Part shown: in pieces, positions 35,993 through 44,376 of the stretch
Layout: each line of letters begins with the position of its first letter
How positions within the stretch are numbered: position 1 is the first letter of the stretch
Source of the DNA: JAEUMY01 sp031394355
GTDB lineage: Bacteria; Pseudomonadota; Gammaproteobacteria; Burkholderiales; Usitatibacteraceae
Assembly (NCBI GenBank): GCA_031394355.1
Contig: JANNSU010000056.1
Coordinates: forward strand, 1-64,000
Direction of reading: 5' to 3'
DNA: 64,000 nt
The notes under the pieces: generated by a model
What the model was told of the DNA's origin: nothing
The model's database searches: none
What the model saw: the letters and a program-made list of their open reading frames with translations, nothing else
Translations under genes and position numbers: made by a program

Positions 35993-36979
35993 TTAGCCAT
36001 GGACTGCTTCCTTGTCTTTGGCATGCAACCAGCAGGATGCCCAGGTGTTGCCGGCATTCAGCAGATCGGGGCGTTCGGTGCGACAGCGATCAAAAGCCTT
36101 CTCGCAGCGCGGATTAAAAGCGCAACCCTTCGGGATGGCGTTCAGGCGTGGCATCGCGCCGTCGATCTGGGGCAGGCGTTCAACTTCCTGGCCGATGCTG
36201 GGAATCGAACCCATGAGCCCGATGGTGTAGGGGTGCTGCGGGTTGTGGATCACGTCCTGCACCGGCCCGATTTCCGCGATGCGGCCGGCATACATCACCG
36301 CCACGCGGTCCGCCGTTTCGGCAATCACGCCCATGTCGTGCGTGACCAGCATCACGGCGGTGCCATGTTCACGGCCCAGCTTCTTCAATAGCTGAATGAT
36401 CTGCGCCTGAATGGACACATCCAGGGCGGTGGTCGGCTCATCGGCAATGATGAGCTTCGGCTGCGCAGCGAGTGCAAGCGAGATCACGACACGTTGGCGC
36501 ATGCCGCCGGAAAACTGGTGAGGATAGTGGTCGATGCGCTTATCGGCGGCCGGGATGCCCACTTCCTCCAGCAGTTGAATGGCCCGGTCACGCGCCTGCG
36601 CCTCGGTCATCGGCAGGTGGGTCATGATCGTTTCGATGATCTGGCGGCCGATGGAGTAGAGCGGGTTCAGCGAAGTCAGCGGGTCCTGGAAGATGGCGCC
36701 GATCTCGCGGCCGCGCACTTTGCGCATCTCATCGAACGACAGATTGTCGATGCGCCGGCCATTGAGCAGGATCTCGCCCCCCGCAATGCGTCCCGGCGGC
36801 TCCAGCAAGCCGATGATCGCAGCACCGGTCAGCGATTTGCCCGCGCCGGACTCACCGACCACACCCAGCACTTCGCCCGGTTCAATGGTCAGGCTGATGT
36901 TGTCCACTGCAGTCAGCGTGCCGCGACGCGTGGGGAACTCCACACGCAGGTTGCGGACTTCAAGAAGCGGTGCGCTCAT
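35993..36979 (-). CDS. dppD: Dipeptide/oligopeptide ABC transporter ATP-binding protein (DppD/OppD)
   Basis: 328 residues starting MSAPLLEVRNLRVEFPTRRG, chosen over a longer open frame because of the 4-bp overlap with the upstream lipoprotein stop. Walker A VGESGAGKSLTGAAI, signature FSGGMRQRVVISLAL, Walker B LIIADEPTTALDVSIQ, and the C-terminal extension with cysteines (GCAFNPRCEKAFDRC). Works with DppF to energise DppBC. Confidence 0.92.
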   Translation of the reverse strand: MSAPLLEVRNLRVEFPTRRGTLTAVDNISLTIEPGEVLGVVGESGAGKSLTGAAIIGLLEPPGRIAGGEILLNGRRIDNLSFDEMRKVRGREIGAIFQDPLTSLNPLYSIGRQIIETIMTHLPMTEAQARDRAIQLLEEVGIPAADKRIDHYPHQFSGGMRQRVVISLALAAQPKLIIADEPTTALDVSIQAQIIQLLKKLGREHGTAVMLVTHDMGVIAETADRVAVMYAGRIAEIGPVQDVIHNPQHPYTIGLMGSIPSIGQEVERLPQIDGAMPRLNAIPKGCAFNPRCEKAFDRCRTERPDLLNAGNTWASCWLHAKDKEAVHG

Positions 36980-37443
36980 TTTGTCTGGGCTGCTTTGGGG
37001 GTTGGGGTTGGGGTGGGGGTTGGGGTTGCAATGATGTCTGCCAACGGAATGCCTTCCTTGCGCGACTTGGCCAATTCTTCCTCTTGATTGCAACCTGCCA
37101 CGCTCTCGACATGGTCGATGACGAGGGTCCAATCCTGGCTGAGCGATGTCGCCCGCTCTGCAGCGAGGTAGTAGCGAGTACAGGGCTGGACCTTGAACGC
37201 CACGGCCTGTTGCCTGGCGATCCTGATACCGCCCACTGGCGCGGTTTCCACCACCAGCGTATTGACCCCTGCATAGACCCGCTTGGGACGCTCCAACGTG
37301 AAATCGCCATTGACTGCAACGATCTGCACCGGATACCGGTTGAGGTAGGTACGGTGATAGGGCGTGCCGTCGAGCAAGGACATCGGGGCGGCAGCGCAGC
37401 CCGCCAAGGCCATCAATGCAAATGTGGGAAGGAGGATTTTCAT
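36976..37443 (-). CDS. Small lipoprotein A (paralogue of the next gene) with a Thr-Pro repeat tail
   Basis: 155 residues. Signal peptide with lipobox LMALAGC puts it in a membrane. The centre shares the pattern PCTRYYLAAER...DWTLVIDHVE...GC with the protein encoded at 37490-37876, so the two are paralogues with a conserved late cysteine. The tail TPTPTPTPTPKAAQTK is written by a GGGGTTGGGGTTGG microsatellite at about 36996-37026. No known domain. Its place between permease and ATPase genes suggests a link to the transporter, but the role is unknown. Confidence 0.75.
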   Translation of the reverse strand: MKILLPTFALMALAGCAAAPMSLLDGTPYHRTYLNRYPVQIVAVNGDFTLERPKRVYAGVNTLVVETAPVGGIRIARQQAVAFKVQPCTRYYLAAERATSLSQDWTLVIDHVESVAGCNQEEELAKSRKEGIPLADIIATPTPTPTPTPKAAQTK

Positions 37444-37489
37444 GGGCTCGGTCGGTGGCTGTTTCGCGGGCTCTCGGTCAGAGTGCGAA

Positions 37490-37876
37490 CTAGCTCACGC
37501 ATCCTTGTATGGGCTCTTCACGGGCGATAACGGGCTCCCAGTCCATCGTGTCAATGCTCTTCCGCTGGACGTTGAGGGTGTAGCGGGTGCAGGGCTTCAC
37601 ATTGAGGCCCAGGGAGCGAACCTCTCCGCCACGATGGCCGATGATGGGCAGGGCCTGGATGCGCACATTGCGCTGTCCTGACAGGATCTTCACGATTTTG
37701 TCCTGGTTCGGCTTGCCGTCCACTTCAATCACCATGGCAGCCGAGCGGGCGGGCGTGGCATCACCCATTGCGAGCATGCCTGTCAATTCTGCAGGCTTCG
37801 GCTCCGACATTGGCAGGGCTGTGCAGGCGCCCAGAAAGACCAGGGAGGACAAGCAGGGGAACAATAGTTTTTTCAT
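37490..37876 (-). CDS. Small lipoprotein B (paralogue of lipoprotein A)
   Basis: 128 residues. MKKLLFPCLSSLVFLGACTA holds a lipobox (LGAC). The C-terminal half has PCTRYTLNVQR...DWEPVIAREE...GC, matching lipoprotein A. The middle segment QDKIVKILSGQRNVRIQALP is not shared. Lies 8 bp downstream of dppC in the operon. Function unknown. Confidence 0.72.
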   Translation of the reverse strand: MKKLLFPCLSSLVFLGACTALPMSEPKPAELTGMLAMGDATPARSAAMVIEVDGKPNQDKIVKILSGQRNVRIQALPIIGHRGGEVRSLGLNVKPCTRYTLNVQRKSIDTMDWEPVIAREEPIQGCVS

Positions 37877-37884
37877 GACAACTC

Positions 37885-38802
37885 CTATCTCAGTTTGGGA
37901 TTGAGCGCATCGCGCAGCCAGTCGCCCAAGAGGTTGATGGCCAGCACCAGCACCACCAGTGCCGTGCCGGGGAAGACGGTGATCCACCACTCCCCCGAGA
38001 AGAGGAAGTCGTTGCCGATGCGGATGAGCGTGCCCAGCGAAGGCTGGGTAGGCGGCACCCCCACACCGAGGAACGACAGCGTCGCCTCGGTGATGATGGC
38101 TTCGCCGATGTGCAGCGTGCCCAGCACCAGCACGGGGCCGAGGACGTTGGGCAGCACGTGGGTGAACATGATCGCGATCTTGCTGCGGCCGATCACGCGT
38201 GCCGCCTGCACATATTCCTTGTTGCGTTCCACCAACGTGGAGCCACGCACCGTGCGGGCATAGCGCACCCAGCCCGAACCGGCGATGGCAATCACCAGCA
38301 CGTACAGCGCCAGCGTGTCGTGCTGATCCTTGGGCAACACCACTCGTGCCACGCCGTCGATGAGGAGCGCGATAAGGATGGCCGGGAACGAGAGCTGGAT
38401 GTCGGCGATGCGCATGATGAATGCATCCACCTTGCCGCCGACATAGCCGGCGATGAGGCCGAGTGAGACACCGAGCAGCATGGCCAGCATCGTCGCGAGG
38501 AAGCCGACCAGCAGCGACATGCGCGCGCCGTACATGATGGTGGACAACACATCGCGGCCCTGATCGTCGGTGCCGAGCAGATACCGTGCCTTGCCGGCCT
38601 CGGTCCAGGCGGGTGCGGTGAACGCATCCAGCAGATTGAGTGAAGCGAGGTCGAACGGATTGTGCGGGGCGAGTATCGGCGCCAGCACCGCACCGAGTAT
38701 GCAGATCAGCGTGACCGCAGCGGCCACGATGATGAGCGGTGACCGCTTGAAGCTGTAGTAGACGTCGCTGTCGAGCGCACGCACGAGCATTGATTGCGCC
38801 AT
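37885..38802 (-). CDS. dppC: Dipeptide ABC transporter permease (DppC type)
   Basis: 305 residues from MAQSMLVRALDSDVYY. N-terminal helix (LIIVAAAVTLICILGAVLAP), the DppC-type segment YLLGTDDQGRDVLSTIMYGAR, six helices in all, and the EAA-like loop EYVQAARVIGRSKIAIMFTH that docks to the ATPase. One base separates it from the dppB stop. Confidence 0.93.
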   Translation of the reverse strand: MAQSMLVRALDSDVYYSFKRSPLIIVAAAVTLICILGAVLAPILAPHNPFDLASLNLLDAFTAPAWTEAGKARYLLGTDDQGRDVLSTIMYGARMSLLVGFLATMLAMLLGVSLGLIAGYVGGKVDAFIMRIADIQLSFPAILIALLIDGVARVVLPKDQHDTLALYVLVIAIAGSGWVRYARTVRGSTLVERNKEYVQAARVIGRSKIAIMFTHVLPNVLGPVLVLGTLHIGEAIITEATLSFLGVGVPPTQPSLGTLIRIGNDFLFSGEWWITVFPGTALVVLVLAINLLGDWLRDALNPKLR

Positions 38803-38803
38803 G

Positions 38804-39790
38804 TCAGTGTCCTCCTCCGCCCGGGCGTTCCACGCGCAAGCGCGGGTCGACCACGAAATAGAGCATGTCAACGATGAGATTGATGACCACGAAGATGAAT
38901 CCGATCAAACAGAGATAGGCTGCCATGACCGGAATGTCGGCGAACTGCACAGCCTGGATAAAGAGCAGCCCCATGCCCGGCCACTGGAACACTGTTTCGG
39001 TGACGATGGCGAACGCGATGACGCCGCCCAGCTGCAGGCCGGTGATGGTGATCACGGGGACAAGCGTGTTCCTCAGCGCATGGCCGAAATGCACCGAGCG
39101 GTTGGTGAGGCCGCGGGCGCGCGCAAACTTGATGTAGTCCGTGCGCAGCACTTCCATCATCTCCGAGCGCACCAACCGCATGATGAGTGTCACGGGATAG
39201 AACGACAGCGTGATCGACGGCAGCACCAGCGCTTTCAGCCCGGTTATCGTCAGCAGTCCGGTGGACCAGAAGGCCAGCTGGGTCACATCACCACGACCGA
39301 ACGACGGCAGCCAGCCCAGCCACACGGCAAAGATCAGGATGAGAAAGATGCCGATCAGGAAGTTCGGCAACGAGACACCGATGAGCGAAGCGGTGAGCAG
39401 TACCCGCGATATCCAGCTGTCTCGCTTCAATGCCGTGTAGACACCCATCGGGATGCCGATGAAGAGCCCGATGAGCGCGGCGGCGAATGCGAGTTCCAGC
39501 GTCGCCGGCAGGCGTTCGGCCAGCAGCGCCGAGACTGGACGGCCGAGGCGCAGTGATATCCCGAAATTGCCTTGCAGCGCGTTGACGATGAACACCTTGA
39601 ACTGCACATAGAAAGGCTGGTCCAGACCCAGCGTCTTCCTCACCTCTTCGCGATCCTGCTGAGTCGCCTCGGGTGGCAGCATGAGCGATACCGGATCGCC
39701 CACGAAATTGAAGAGCGAAAAGGCAATGAAGGCCACGGCGAGCATCACAAGCACGCTCTGCAGCAGGCGGCGAATTACAAAGGCGAGCAT
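38804..39790 (-). CDS. dppB: Dipeptide ABC transporter permease (DppB type)
   Basis: 328 residues from MLAFVIRRLLQSVLVMLAVA. Typical DppB N-terminus, a hydrophilic loop, then helices and the EAA loop DYIKFARARGLTNRSVHFGH. The start lies 1 bp after the solute-binding protein gene. Partner of DppC. Confidence 0.93.
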   Translation of the reverse strand: MLAFVIRRLLQSVLVMLAVAFIAFSLFNFVGDPVSLMLPPEATQQDREEVRKTLGLDQPFYVQFKVFIVNALQGNFGISLRLGRPVSALLAERLPATLELAFAAALIGLFIGIPMGVYTALKRDSWISRVLLTASLIGVSLPNFLIGIFLILIFAVWLGWLPSFGRGDVTQLAFWSTGLLTITGLKALVLPSITLSFYPVTLIMRLVRSEMMEVLRTDYIKFARARGLTNRSVHFGHALRNTLVPVITITGLQLGGVIAFAIVTETVFQWPGMGLLFIQAVQFADIPVMAAYLCLIGFIFVVINLIVDMLYFVVDPRLRVERPGGGGH

Positions 39791-39791
39791 T

Positions 39792-41699
39792 TCAATTCAG
39801 CCTTGTCTGGTAGAAGTACACAGTATTGACGGGGGTAAAGGCGGCGTCGACATTTTTTTTCATCACCCAGGGAATGCGCTGCTGGTGCAGTGGAATGACC
39901 GGCAATTCACGATTGGCAATCAAGAGCGCCTCGCGAATATTCGCATTGCGCTTTGCCCCATCAGCCTCGCTGCGGATTGACTTGATGAGCGCATCCATCT
40001 CGGCATTGCGCCAGCGGCCCATGTTGAAATCGCCTTCGCCTTTGCCGCCCGTGCTGTGCAACAGCAAGTTGAGCGTGTAAAGCGAATCCGCCGTCACGCC
40101 GCCGCCCCAGGAAAGAAGGTAGAAGCTTGTATCGAACTTCTCCAGCTTGGGGTAGAAGGCCGACTGGATGATGATATTCGGTTTTACCTTGATGCCGATC
40201 TGCGACAGCAAGACCGCGACGGCCTGGCAGATGTCGGATGCAGGCTGGTTGTTGCCGCAATCCAGCGTCACCTCGAAACCATTGGGATAGCCTGCCTCGG
40301 CCAGCAGCGCGCGGGCACGTTTCACATCATAGGGCAGGCGCTTGTCGGCATCAGCGCTGTAGCCAACCACCTCGGGGGTGACGATGGTGCCGGTGGGCCG
40401 CGCCATGCCGCGCATTACCTTGGTCTTGATGATCTCCGGGTCCAACGCATGGGCCACGGCCTGGCGCACGCGCAGATCCTTGAAGGGGTTTTTCTTCTTT
40501 TCCGAGCCATACAGGAGCTCGTCGCGGAAGAGATCAAACGCCAGATACTGGATGCGGATCTCCAGCCCGTCCTGCACCTTCAACGACGGATCGCGTTTCA
40601 AACGCACCACGTCCTGCGTGGGCGGGTCGATCACGATGTCGACTTCACCGGATACCAGCGCCGCAAGCCGGGTTGCCGGCGACTTGATGGGCAACATCTG
40701 CACTTCGGTGAGATTGGTGTTGCCGGCCTTTTCTGCAAAGCCCCACCAGTCGTTGTGACGCACCATGCGGACCCGCACATCCGGCGACCACTCCACCAGC
40801 TTGAACGCACCCGTGCCGTTGGCGTTGCGGGCGGAGAAGGTGTCTTCCTTGGCCTTGTAGTCCTGCGGCCTGGCGGCACCGTTCTTCTCGGACCAAGCTT
40901 TGTTCATGATGCGGAAATTGGTCAGATGCGACAGCAGTGCCGGGTTGGGCTCGGTGAGGATGAAGTCCACGGTCAGGCGATCGACTTTCCGGGCTGCTTC
41001 AATGCCCTGGATCGCTGTCCGCATCTGCGAGGTGGGTGACAGCGCGCGCTCCGTGGAGAACACGACATCATCTGCCGTCATCACCGCACCATCATGGAAC
41101 TTCACGCCATCACGCAGCTTGAACCGCCAGGTGCGGTCGTTGACCACTTGCCAGGAGGTGGCGAGCCAGGGGATGACTTTCCACTGCGCATCGCGCCACA
41201 CGAGCGATTCGTAGATCTGGCCGGTCACGCGGGAGGTGGCCAGCAGATTGGCGGAGTGCGGATCGACTGTCTGTGGATCGTCCTGGCTGGCATAGCGGAG
41301 CGTCTTGGCGTTGGCCGCCTGTGCGGTCAGCGTGAGCAGCACTACCGTTGCGAATATTCGCAGCAGGTGCGCCGCATCGCGTCCCCCCCTTTGCAAAAAG
41401 GGCTTCAAAGTTGAACCCCCCACGCTATCGCGCTCCCCCCTTTGCAAAAGGGGCTTCAAAGTTGAACCCCCCACGCTGTCGCGTTCCCCCCTTTGCAAAA
41501 GGGGGGCTAGGGGGGATTTGCATTGGTGCCGCAAAAAGTGGCAACCCGCCAAAATGCATGACTTCGTCGCGCGCAAGAAGACTGGATGGGACACGGTTCC
41601 TGTCGAACGTGAGGCCATAAATCCCCCCTCACCACCCTTTTCCAACGGGGGGATCTCCTCAGCTTCGAAATCGTTCTTGTTTTGTCGAGTCTTTTTCAT
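39792..41699 (-). CDS. Peptide ABC transporter solute-binding protein with a repeat-derived N-terminus
   Basis: The SBP_bac_5 domain starts at about residue 132 of this frame with KTLRYASQDDPQTVDPHSAN after a signal-like RIFATVVLLTLTAQAANA. The only ATGs upstream in frame (41699, 41618) lie beyond a CCCCCTTTG repeat array. That array is translated in frame as 17-residue repeats of LQRGERDSVGGSTLKPL. A TTG at 41396, or a CTG, could be the true start. The family binds peptides or opines for DppBCDF. The protein is a close paralogue of the next upstream gene. The 5' end appears to have been rewritten by repeats, and an iterated palindrome codes part of the signal peptide. Confidence 0.85.
   Translation of the reverse strand: MKKTRQNKNDFEAEEIPPLEKGGEGGFMASRSTGTVSHPVFLRATKSCILAGCHFLRHQCKSPLAPLLQRGERDSVGGSTLKPLLQRGERDSVGGSTLKPFLQRGGRDAAHLLRIFATVVLLTLTAQAANAKTLRYASQDDPQTVDPHSANLLATSRVTGQIYESLVWRDAQWKVIPWLATSWQVVNDRTWRFKLRDGVKFHDGAVMTADDVVFSTERALSPTSQMRTAIQGIEAARKVDRLTVDFILTEPNPALLSHLTNFRIMNKAWSEKNGAARPQDYKAKEDTFSARNANGTGAFKLVEWSPDVRVRMVRHNDWWGFAEKAGNTNLTEVQMLPIKSPATRLAALVSGEVDIVIDPPTQDVVRLKRDPSLKVQDGLEIRIQYLAFDLFRDELLYGSEKKKNPFKDLRVRQAVAHALDPEIIKTKVMRGMARPTGTIVTPEVVGYSADADKRLPYDVKRARALLAEAGYPNGFEVTLDCGNNQPASDICQAVAVLLSQIGIKVKPNIIIQSAFYPKLEKFDTSFYLLSWGGGVTADSLYTLNLLLHSTGGKGEGDFNMGRWRNAEMDALIKSIRSEADGAKRNANIREALLIANRELPVIPLHQQRIPWVMKKNVDAAFTPVNTVYFYQTRLN
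39933..39944. repeat. GCGAATATTCGC palindrome, copy 10
   Basis: Exact copy near the 3' end of the solute-binding protein gene, read ANIR on the minus strand. Confidence 0.95.
41350..41361. repeat. GCGAATATTCGC palindrome, copy 11
   Basis: Exact copy in the signal-peptide coding region of the same solute-binding protein, read RIFA. Confidence 0.95.
41383..41519. repeat. CCCCCTTTG repeat array with a 51-bp tandem unit
   Basis: Three CCCCCCTTTGCAAAA hairpin units; two are joined by a 51-bp tandem unit beginning GCTTCAAAGTTGAACCCCCC (offset 51, copies at 41402 and 41453). Because 51 is a multiple of three, the array stays open in the minus-strand frame. A further degenerate unit (CACCACCCTTTTCCAACGGG) lies at about 41629. 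Confidence 0.88.
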
Positions 41700-41716
41700 A
41701 TCTGCTCAAAAACAAA

Positions 41717-41743
41717 CCGCCCGTCAGGGACGCTGACGGGCGG
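41717..41743 (-). terminator. Terminator after the upstream solute-binding protein gene
   Basis: CCGCCCGTCA...TGACGGGCGG forms a 10-bp stem with a 7-nt loop. Read on the minus strand it is followed by TTTGTTTTTGAG. It lies 45 bp past the stop at 41789 and would reduce read-through into the second binding-protein gene. Confidence 0.82.
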
Positions 41744-41788
41744 CGAATTATAGCCGTTTGTGACCAACGGCTTACAGGCAAGTTCGCC

Positions 41789-43375
41789 TTACTTGAACTG
41801 CACCCATTTGGCATGCATGCGGTTGTCGGCGCGGTGCACGGCCGTCACGGATTTGCGCATTGCCCAGGGGATAACCTGGTGATGGATGGGGATATGGCCC
41901 ACATCGGCAATATTGAGCGCCAGTGCCTCCCTGGCCATGGCTGCGCGCTTCGAAAAGTCCTGCTCGGTCTTCAGCTTGTCCACCAGCGCATCGACCTTGG
42001 CATTCGAGTAGCCGGAGAAGTTCCAGTTGCCGTCGCCGCCTGCGCCTTTGGTGCGCAGGATCGACTGCAGCGAATACAGCGCGTCAAAGGTCGGCACGCC
42101 CCAGCCCAGCAGATACATGCTGGTGTCGGACGTCTGGATCTTCGGGAAATAATTCACCCGTGGCATGGCATTCAGCTTGATCTTGATGTCGATCTTGGCC
42201 AGCATCGCGGCAATGGCCTGGCAGATCTTTTCATCATTGATGTAGCGGTTGTTCGGGCAATCCAGCGTGACCTCGAAGCCCTGCGGGTAGCCCGCATCGG
42301 CCATCAGCTTCTTCGCCTTGGCCACATCCAGCGGCCAGCGCTTGTCGAACTCCTTCGAGTAGCCGCGCACCTGCGGCGCGATCATCGAGCCGGTGGGGAG
42401 CGCGATGCCCCGCATGATCTGCGTGTGGATGGCGTTCACATCGATGGCATGCGCCATCGCCTGACGCACGCGGATGTCCTTGAACGGATTTTTGCCCTTC
42501 ACGTTCGAGTACAGCAGCTCGCTCCGGCCCTGGTCGAAGTTGAGGAAGATCGTTCGGTTCTCGTTGCCTTCCAGCACCTTCAGGTTGCCGTCGCGCTTCA
42601 ACCGCTCCAGATCCTGCACCGGCGGGTCCAGCACCAGATCCAATTCACCGGAGAGCAGGGCGGCAACACGGGTCGCGTCGGACTTCACCGGGGTGTAGAC
42701 CACCTCATCGATGTTGCCGTCCAGCTTGCCCCACCAGTTGGAATTTTTCACCAGCACTGTCTTCACATCGGGATCGCGCGTCTTCAACACGAAGGGTCCC
42801 GTGCCATTCGCATTGCGGGCGGTGAAGGTCTCTTCCTTGTTCTTGAAGTCTTGCGGGCGCAGCGCATTGTGCTTCTCGGCCCACGCCTTGTTCATCATGC
42901 GGACTTCGGTGAGCTGATCCAGCAGCGTCGGGTTCGGGCCCTTGCTGATGATGTCCACCGTCAGGTTGTCCACCTTCTTGGCACCTTCGATGCCCTGCAT
43001 GTAGGCGGAGAAGTCGGACGTCTTTTCCAGCGCGCGCTGGATGGAGAACACCACATCATCGGCCGTGAACGGGGCACCGTTGTGGAACGTCACCTTGTCG
43101 CGCAGCTTGAAGCGCATCACCGTCTGGCTCTCTACCTTCCAGGACAAGGCCAGTGCCGGTTCGAGTGCCAGCGTCTTGCCGCGCGTGATCAACGGCTCAT
43201 AGACGTGGTCGGACATGGTGTTGTTCAGACCCTCGTTTTGCGAATGCGGGTCCATCGTGAGCACGTCGCCCTGGCTGGCCCAACGCAGCGTCTTGGCCGT
43301 GGCACTACTTGCCGCCAGGGTGAATGCCAGCGCCGACGCGGCCAGCATCGCGGTCAGATTGAATGTGGTTTTCAT
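41789..43375 (-). CDS. Peptide ABC transporter solute-binding protein
   Basis: 528 residues. Signal peptide LAASALAFTLAASSATA, mature start KTLRWASQGDVLTMDPHSQN. SBP_bac_5 family marks include RFKLRDKVTFHNGAPFTADD and the late IHHQVIPWAMRKSVTAVHRA. Clear paralogue of the binding protein at 39792. It is the first gene of the minus-strand operon, with a terminator behind it, so it is probably the most abundant component. Confidence 0.94.
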   Translation of the reverse strand: MKTTFNLTAMLAASALAFTLAASSATAKTLRWASQGDVLTMDPHSQNEGLNNTMSDHVYEPLITRGKTLALEPALALSWKVESQTVMRFKLRDKVTFHNGAPFTADDVVFSIQRALEKTSDFSAYMQGIEGAKKVDNLTVDIISKGPNPTLLDQLTEVRMMNKAWAEKHNALRPQDFKNKEETFTARNANGTGPFVLKTRDPDVKTVLVKNSNWWGKLDGNIDEVVYTPVKSDATRVAALLSGELDLVLDPPVQDLERLKRDGNLKVLEGNENRTIFLNFDQGRSELLYSNVKGKNPFKDIRVRQAMAHAIDVNAIHTQIMRGIALPTGSMIAPQVRGYSKEFDKRWPLDVAKAKKLMADAGYPQGFEVTLDCPNNRYINDEKICQAIAAMLAKIDIKIKLNAMPRVNYFPKIQTSDTSMYLLGWGVPTFDALYSLQSILRTKGAGGDGNWNFSGYSNAKVDALVDKLKTEQDFSKRAAMAREALALNIADVGHIPIHHQVIPWAMRKSVTAVHRADNRMHAKWVQFK

Positions 43376-43472
43376 TGAATTACTCCGTGAAAGATGGCAG
43401 TGCGGCGGAAAGTTGACGGCTGGTGCCGGGCCGCAGCAAGACGGGCGATGATGCCGAATGTGACAGGTCAAG

Positions 43473-43871
43473 TCAACGCGCCGGGTCCAGCGCCAGCGGG
43501 TATTTCTGCACCAGTCGCCCGCCTGGCCAGGCGAAGTCGACCAGCATGTCCAGCGACGGCTCGTTGAAGGCACCGGAGGAGGTGACCTTGAGGAACGCCG
43601 TGCCGTCCGGCCGCGTGGTGGGTACCAGGCGGATGGAGCGGGCCAGACTGTTGTATTGGATGCCCCGCTCTTTGTAGAGCTCCACACTGGCCACGCGCAC
43701 GGTGAGCGACTCGAATTCCTTCGGGCCCAGGGCCGTGATCTCGATCTCGCCGTTCAGTGGCTGGCCGAGCGTGGAGTGGACGATGAGCTGGCCGAGACCG
43801 GCGGCGTGGGCCAGGCCAGACACAAGGTAGGTGAGGCTGAAGACTATCGTTGCGAATATTCGTGTATGCAT
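43473..43871 (-). CDS. Short FimV-N-domain-like exported protein
   Basis: 132 residues from MHTRIFATIVFSLTYLVSGL (signal peptide ending AHA/AG). The mature start GLGQLIVHSTLGQPLNGEIE matches the conserved N-terminal domain of FimV-like pilus-assembly/peptidoglycan proteins. The rest, rich in beta strands, stays within that domain; the LysM and TPR parts of FimV are absent. Its role alone is unclear. The signal peptide contains a one-mismatch iterated palindrome at 43852-43863. Confidence 0.7.
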   Translation of the reverse strand: MHTRIFATIVFSLTYLVSGLAHAAGLGQLIVHSTLGQPLNGEIEITALGPKEFESLTVRVASVELYKERGIQYNSLARSIRLVPTTRPDGTAFLKVTSSGAFNEPSLDMLVDFAWPGGRLVQKYPLALDPAR

Positions 43872-43926
43872 GGCGGCGACCCTTTTCGATATGGGGCAGG
43901 CTGATTCAGGTGCTTCTCGACACAGG

Positions 43927-43938
43927 GCGAATATTCGC
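43927..43938. repeat. GCGAATATTCGC palindrome, copy 12
   Basis: Exact copy in non-coding DNA between the FimV-like gene and the toxin-antitoxin operon. Confidence 0.9.
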
Positions 43939-44025
43939 AGGGTGGCGGGGTGGGGGCAAGGGGCCAGGACTGCGGGTCTGGCCATCCACCCCGTCCACAG
44001 CAGGAGGCTATTCCGGTCAAACGCA

Positions 44026-44058
44026 CTGCTTGGCCAGGTTAGCCAAGCAGCGTACACT
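44026..44058 (+). promoter_or_regulatory. Promoter and autorepression operator of the toxin-antitoxin operon
   Basis: TTGGCC (44030-44035) and TACACT (44053-44058) are 17 bp apart, 18 bp before the antitoxin ATG. A perfect inverted repeat CTGCTTGGC-N7-GCCAAGCAG (44026-44050) covers the -35 and the spacer. Phd/VapB antitoxins typically bind such a site to repress their own operon. Confidence 0.65.
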
Positions 44059-44075
44059 GCCGACAAGGAGACGCC

Positions 44076-44375
44076 ATGCAAGTCAATATGCTCGACGCCA
44101 AAAGCCAGCTATCCAAGCTGGTGAAAGCCGCCCTGGAGGGAGATGACGTGATCATCGCCAACAAGGGCGTGCCCGCTGTCCGGCTGGTGCCGGTCTCGGC
44201 ACCGCCCCCTGCCCGGAAGCCCGGAGGCTGGGCGCACCTCGTCGCTGCCGCAAACAGTGCCATCGATCCATTCGCACCCGATGTCGAAGCCGAGATCGCC
44301 GCGGCCATGGTGGAAGGCGCGCTGGCCCGGCCCAAGGCGACCTTGCCACCCCGCAAACGGGGCCTAAAGTCCTGA
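44076..44375 (+). CDS. Phd/YefM-type antitoxin
   Basis: 99 residues with AAGGAGA upstream. The N-terminal DNA-binding fold is typical (MQVNMLDAKSQLSKLVKAAL, IIANKGVPAVRLVP). The C-terminal part is the toxin-binding tail (DPFAPDVEAEIAAAM). It precedes the PIN-domain toxin by 1 bp, the usual order for a type II toxin-antitoxin module. Confidence 0.92.
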   Translation: MQVNMLDAKSQLSKLVKAALEGDDVIIANKGVPAVRLVPVSAPPPARKPGGWAHLVAAANSAIDPFAPDVEAEIAAAMVEGALARPKATLPPRKRGLKS

Positions 44376-44376
44376 G

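Noticed and set aside
36980..37132. Upstream extension of dppD
   Set aside because: It runs antisense-free through the lipoprotein gene in another frame and precedes the conserved ABC N-terminus; the ATG at 36979 with a 4-bp overlap is far better.
40056..41039. 327-residue plus-strand open frame opposite the other solute-binding protein
   Set aside because: Same reasoning: shadow of a conserved minus-strand gene.
41813..43378. 521-residue plus-strand open frame opposite a solute-binding protein
   Set aside because: Composition is typical of a shadow frame (His/Arg/Leu-rich), without any motif, and the minus-strand gene is unambiguous.
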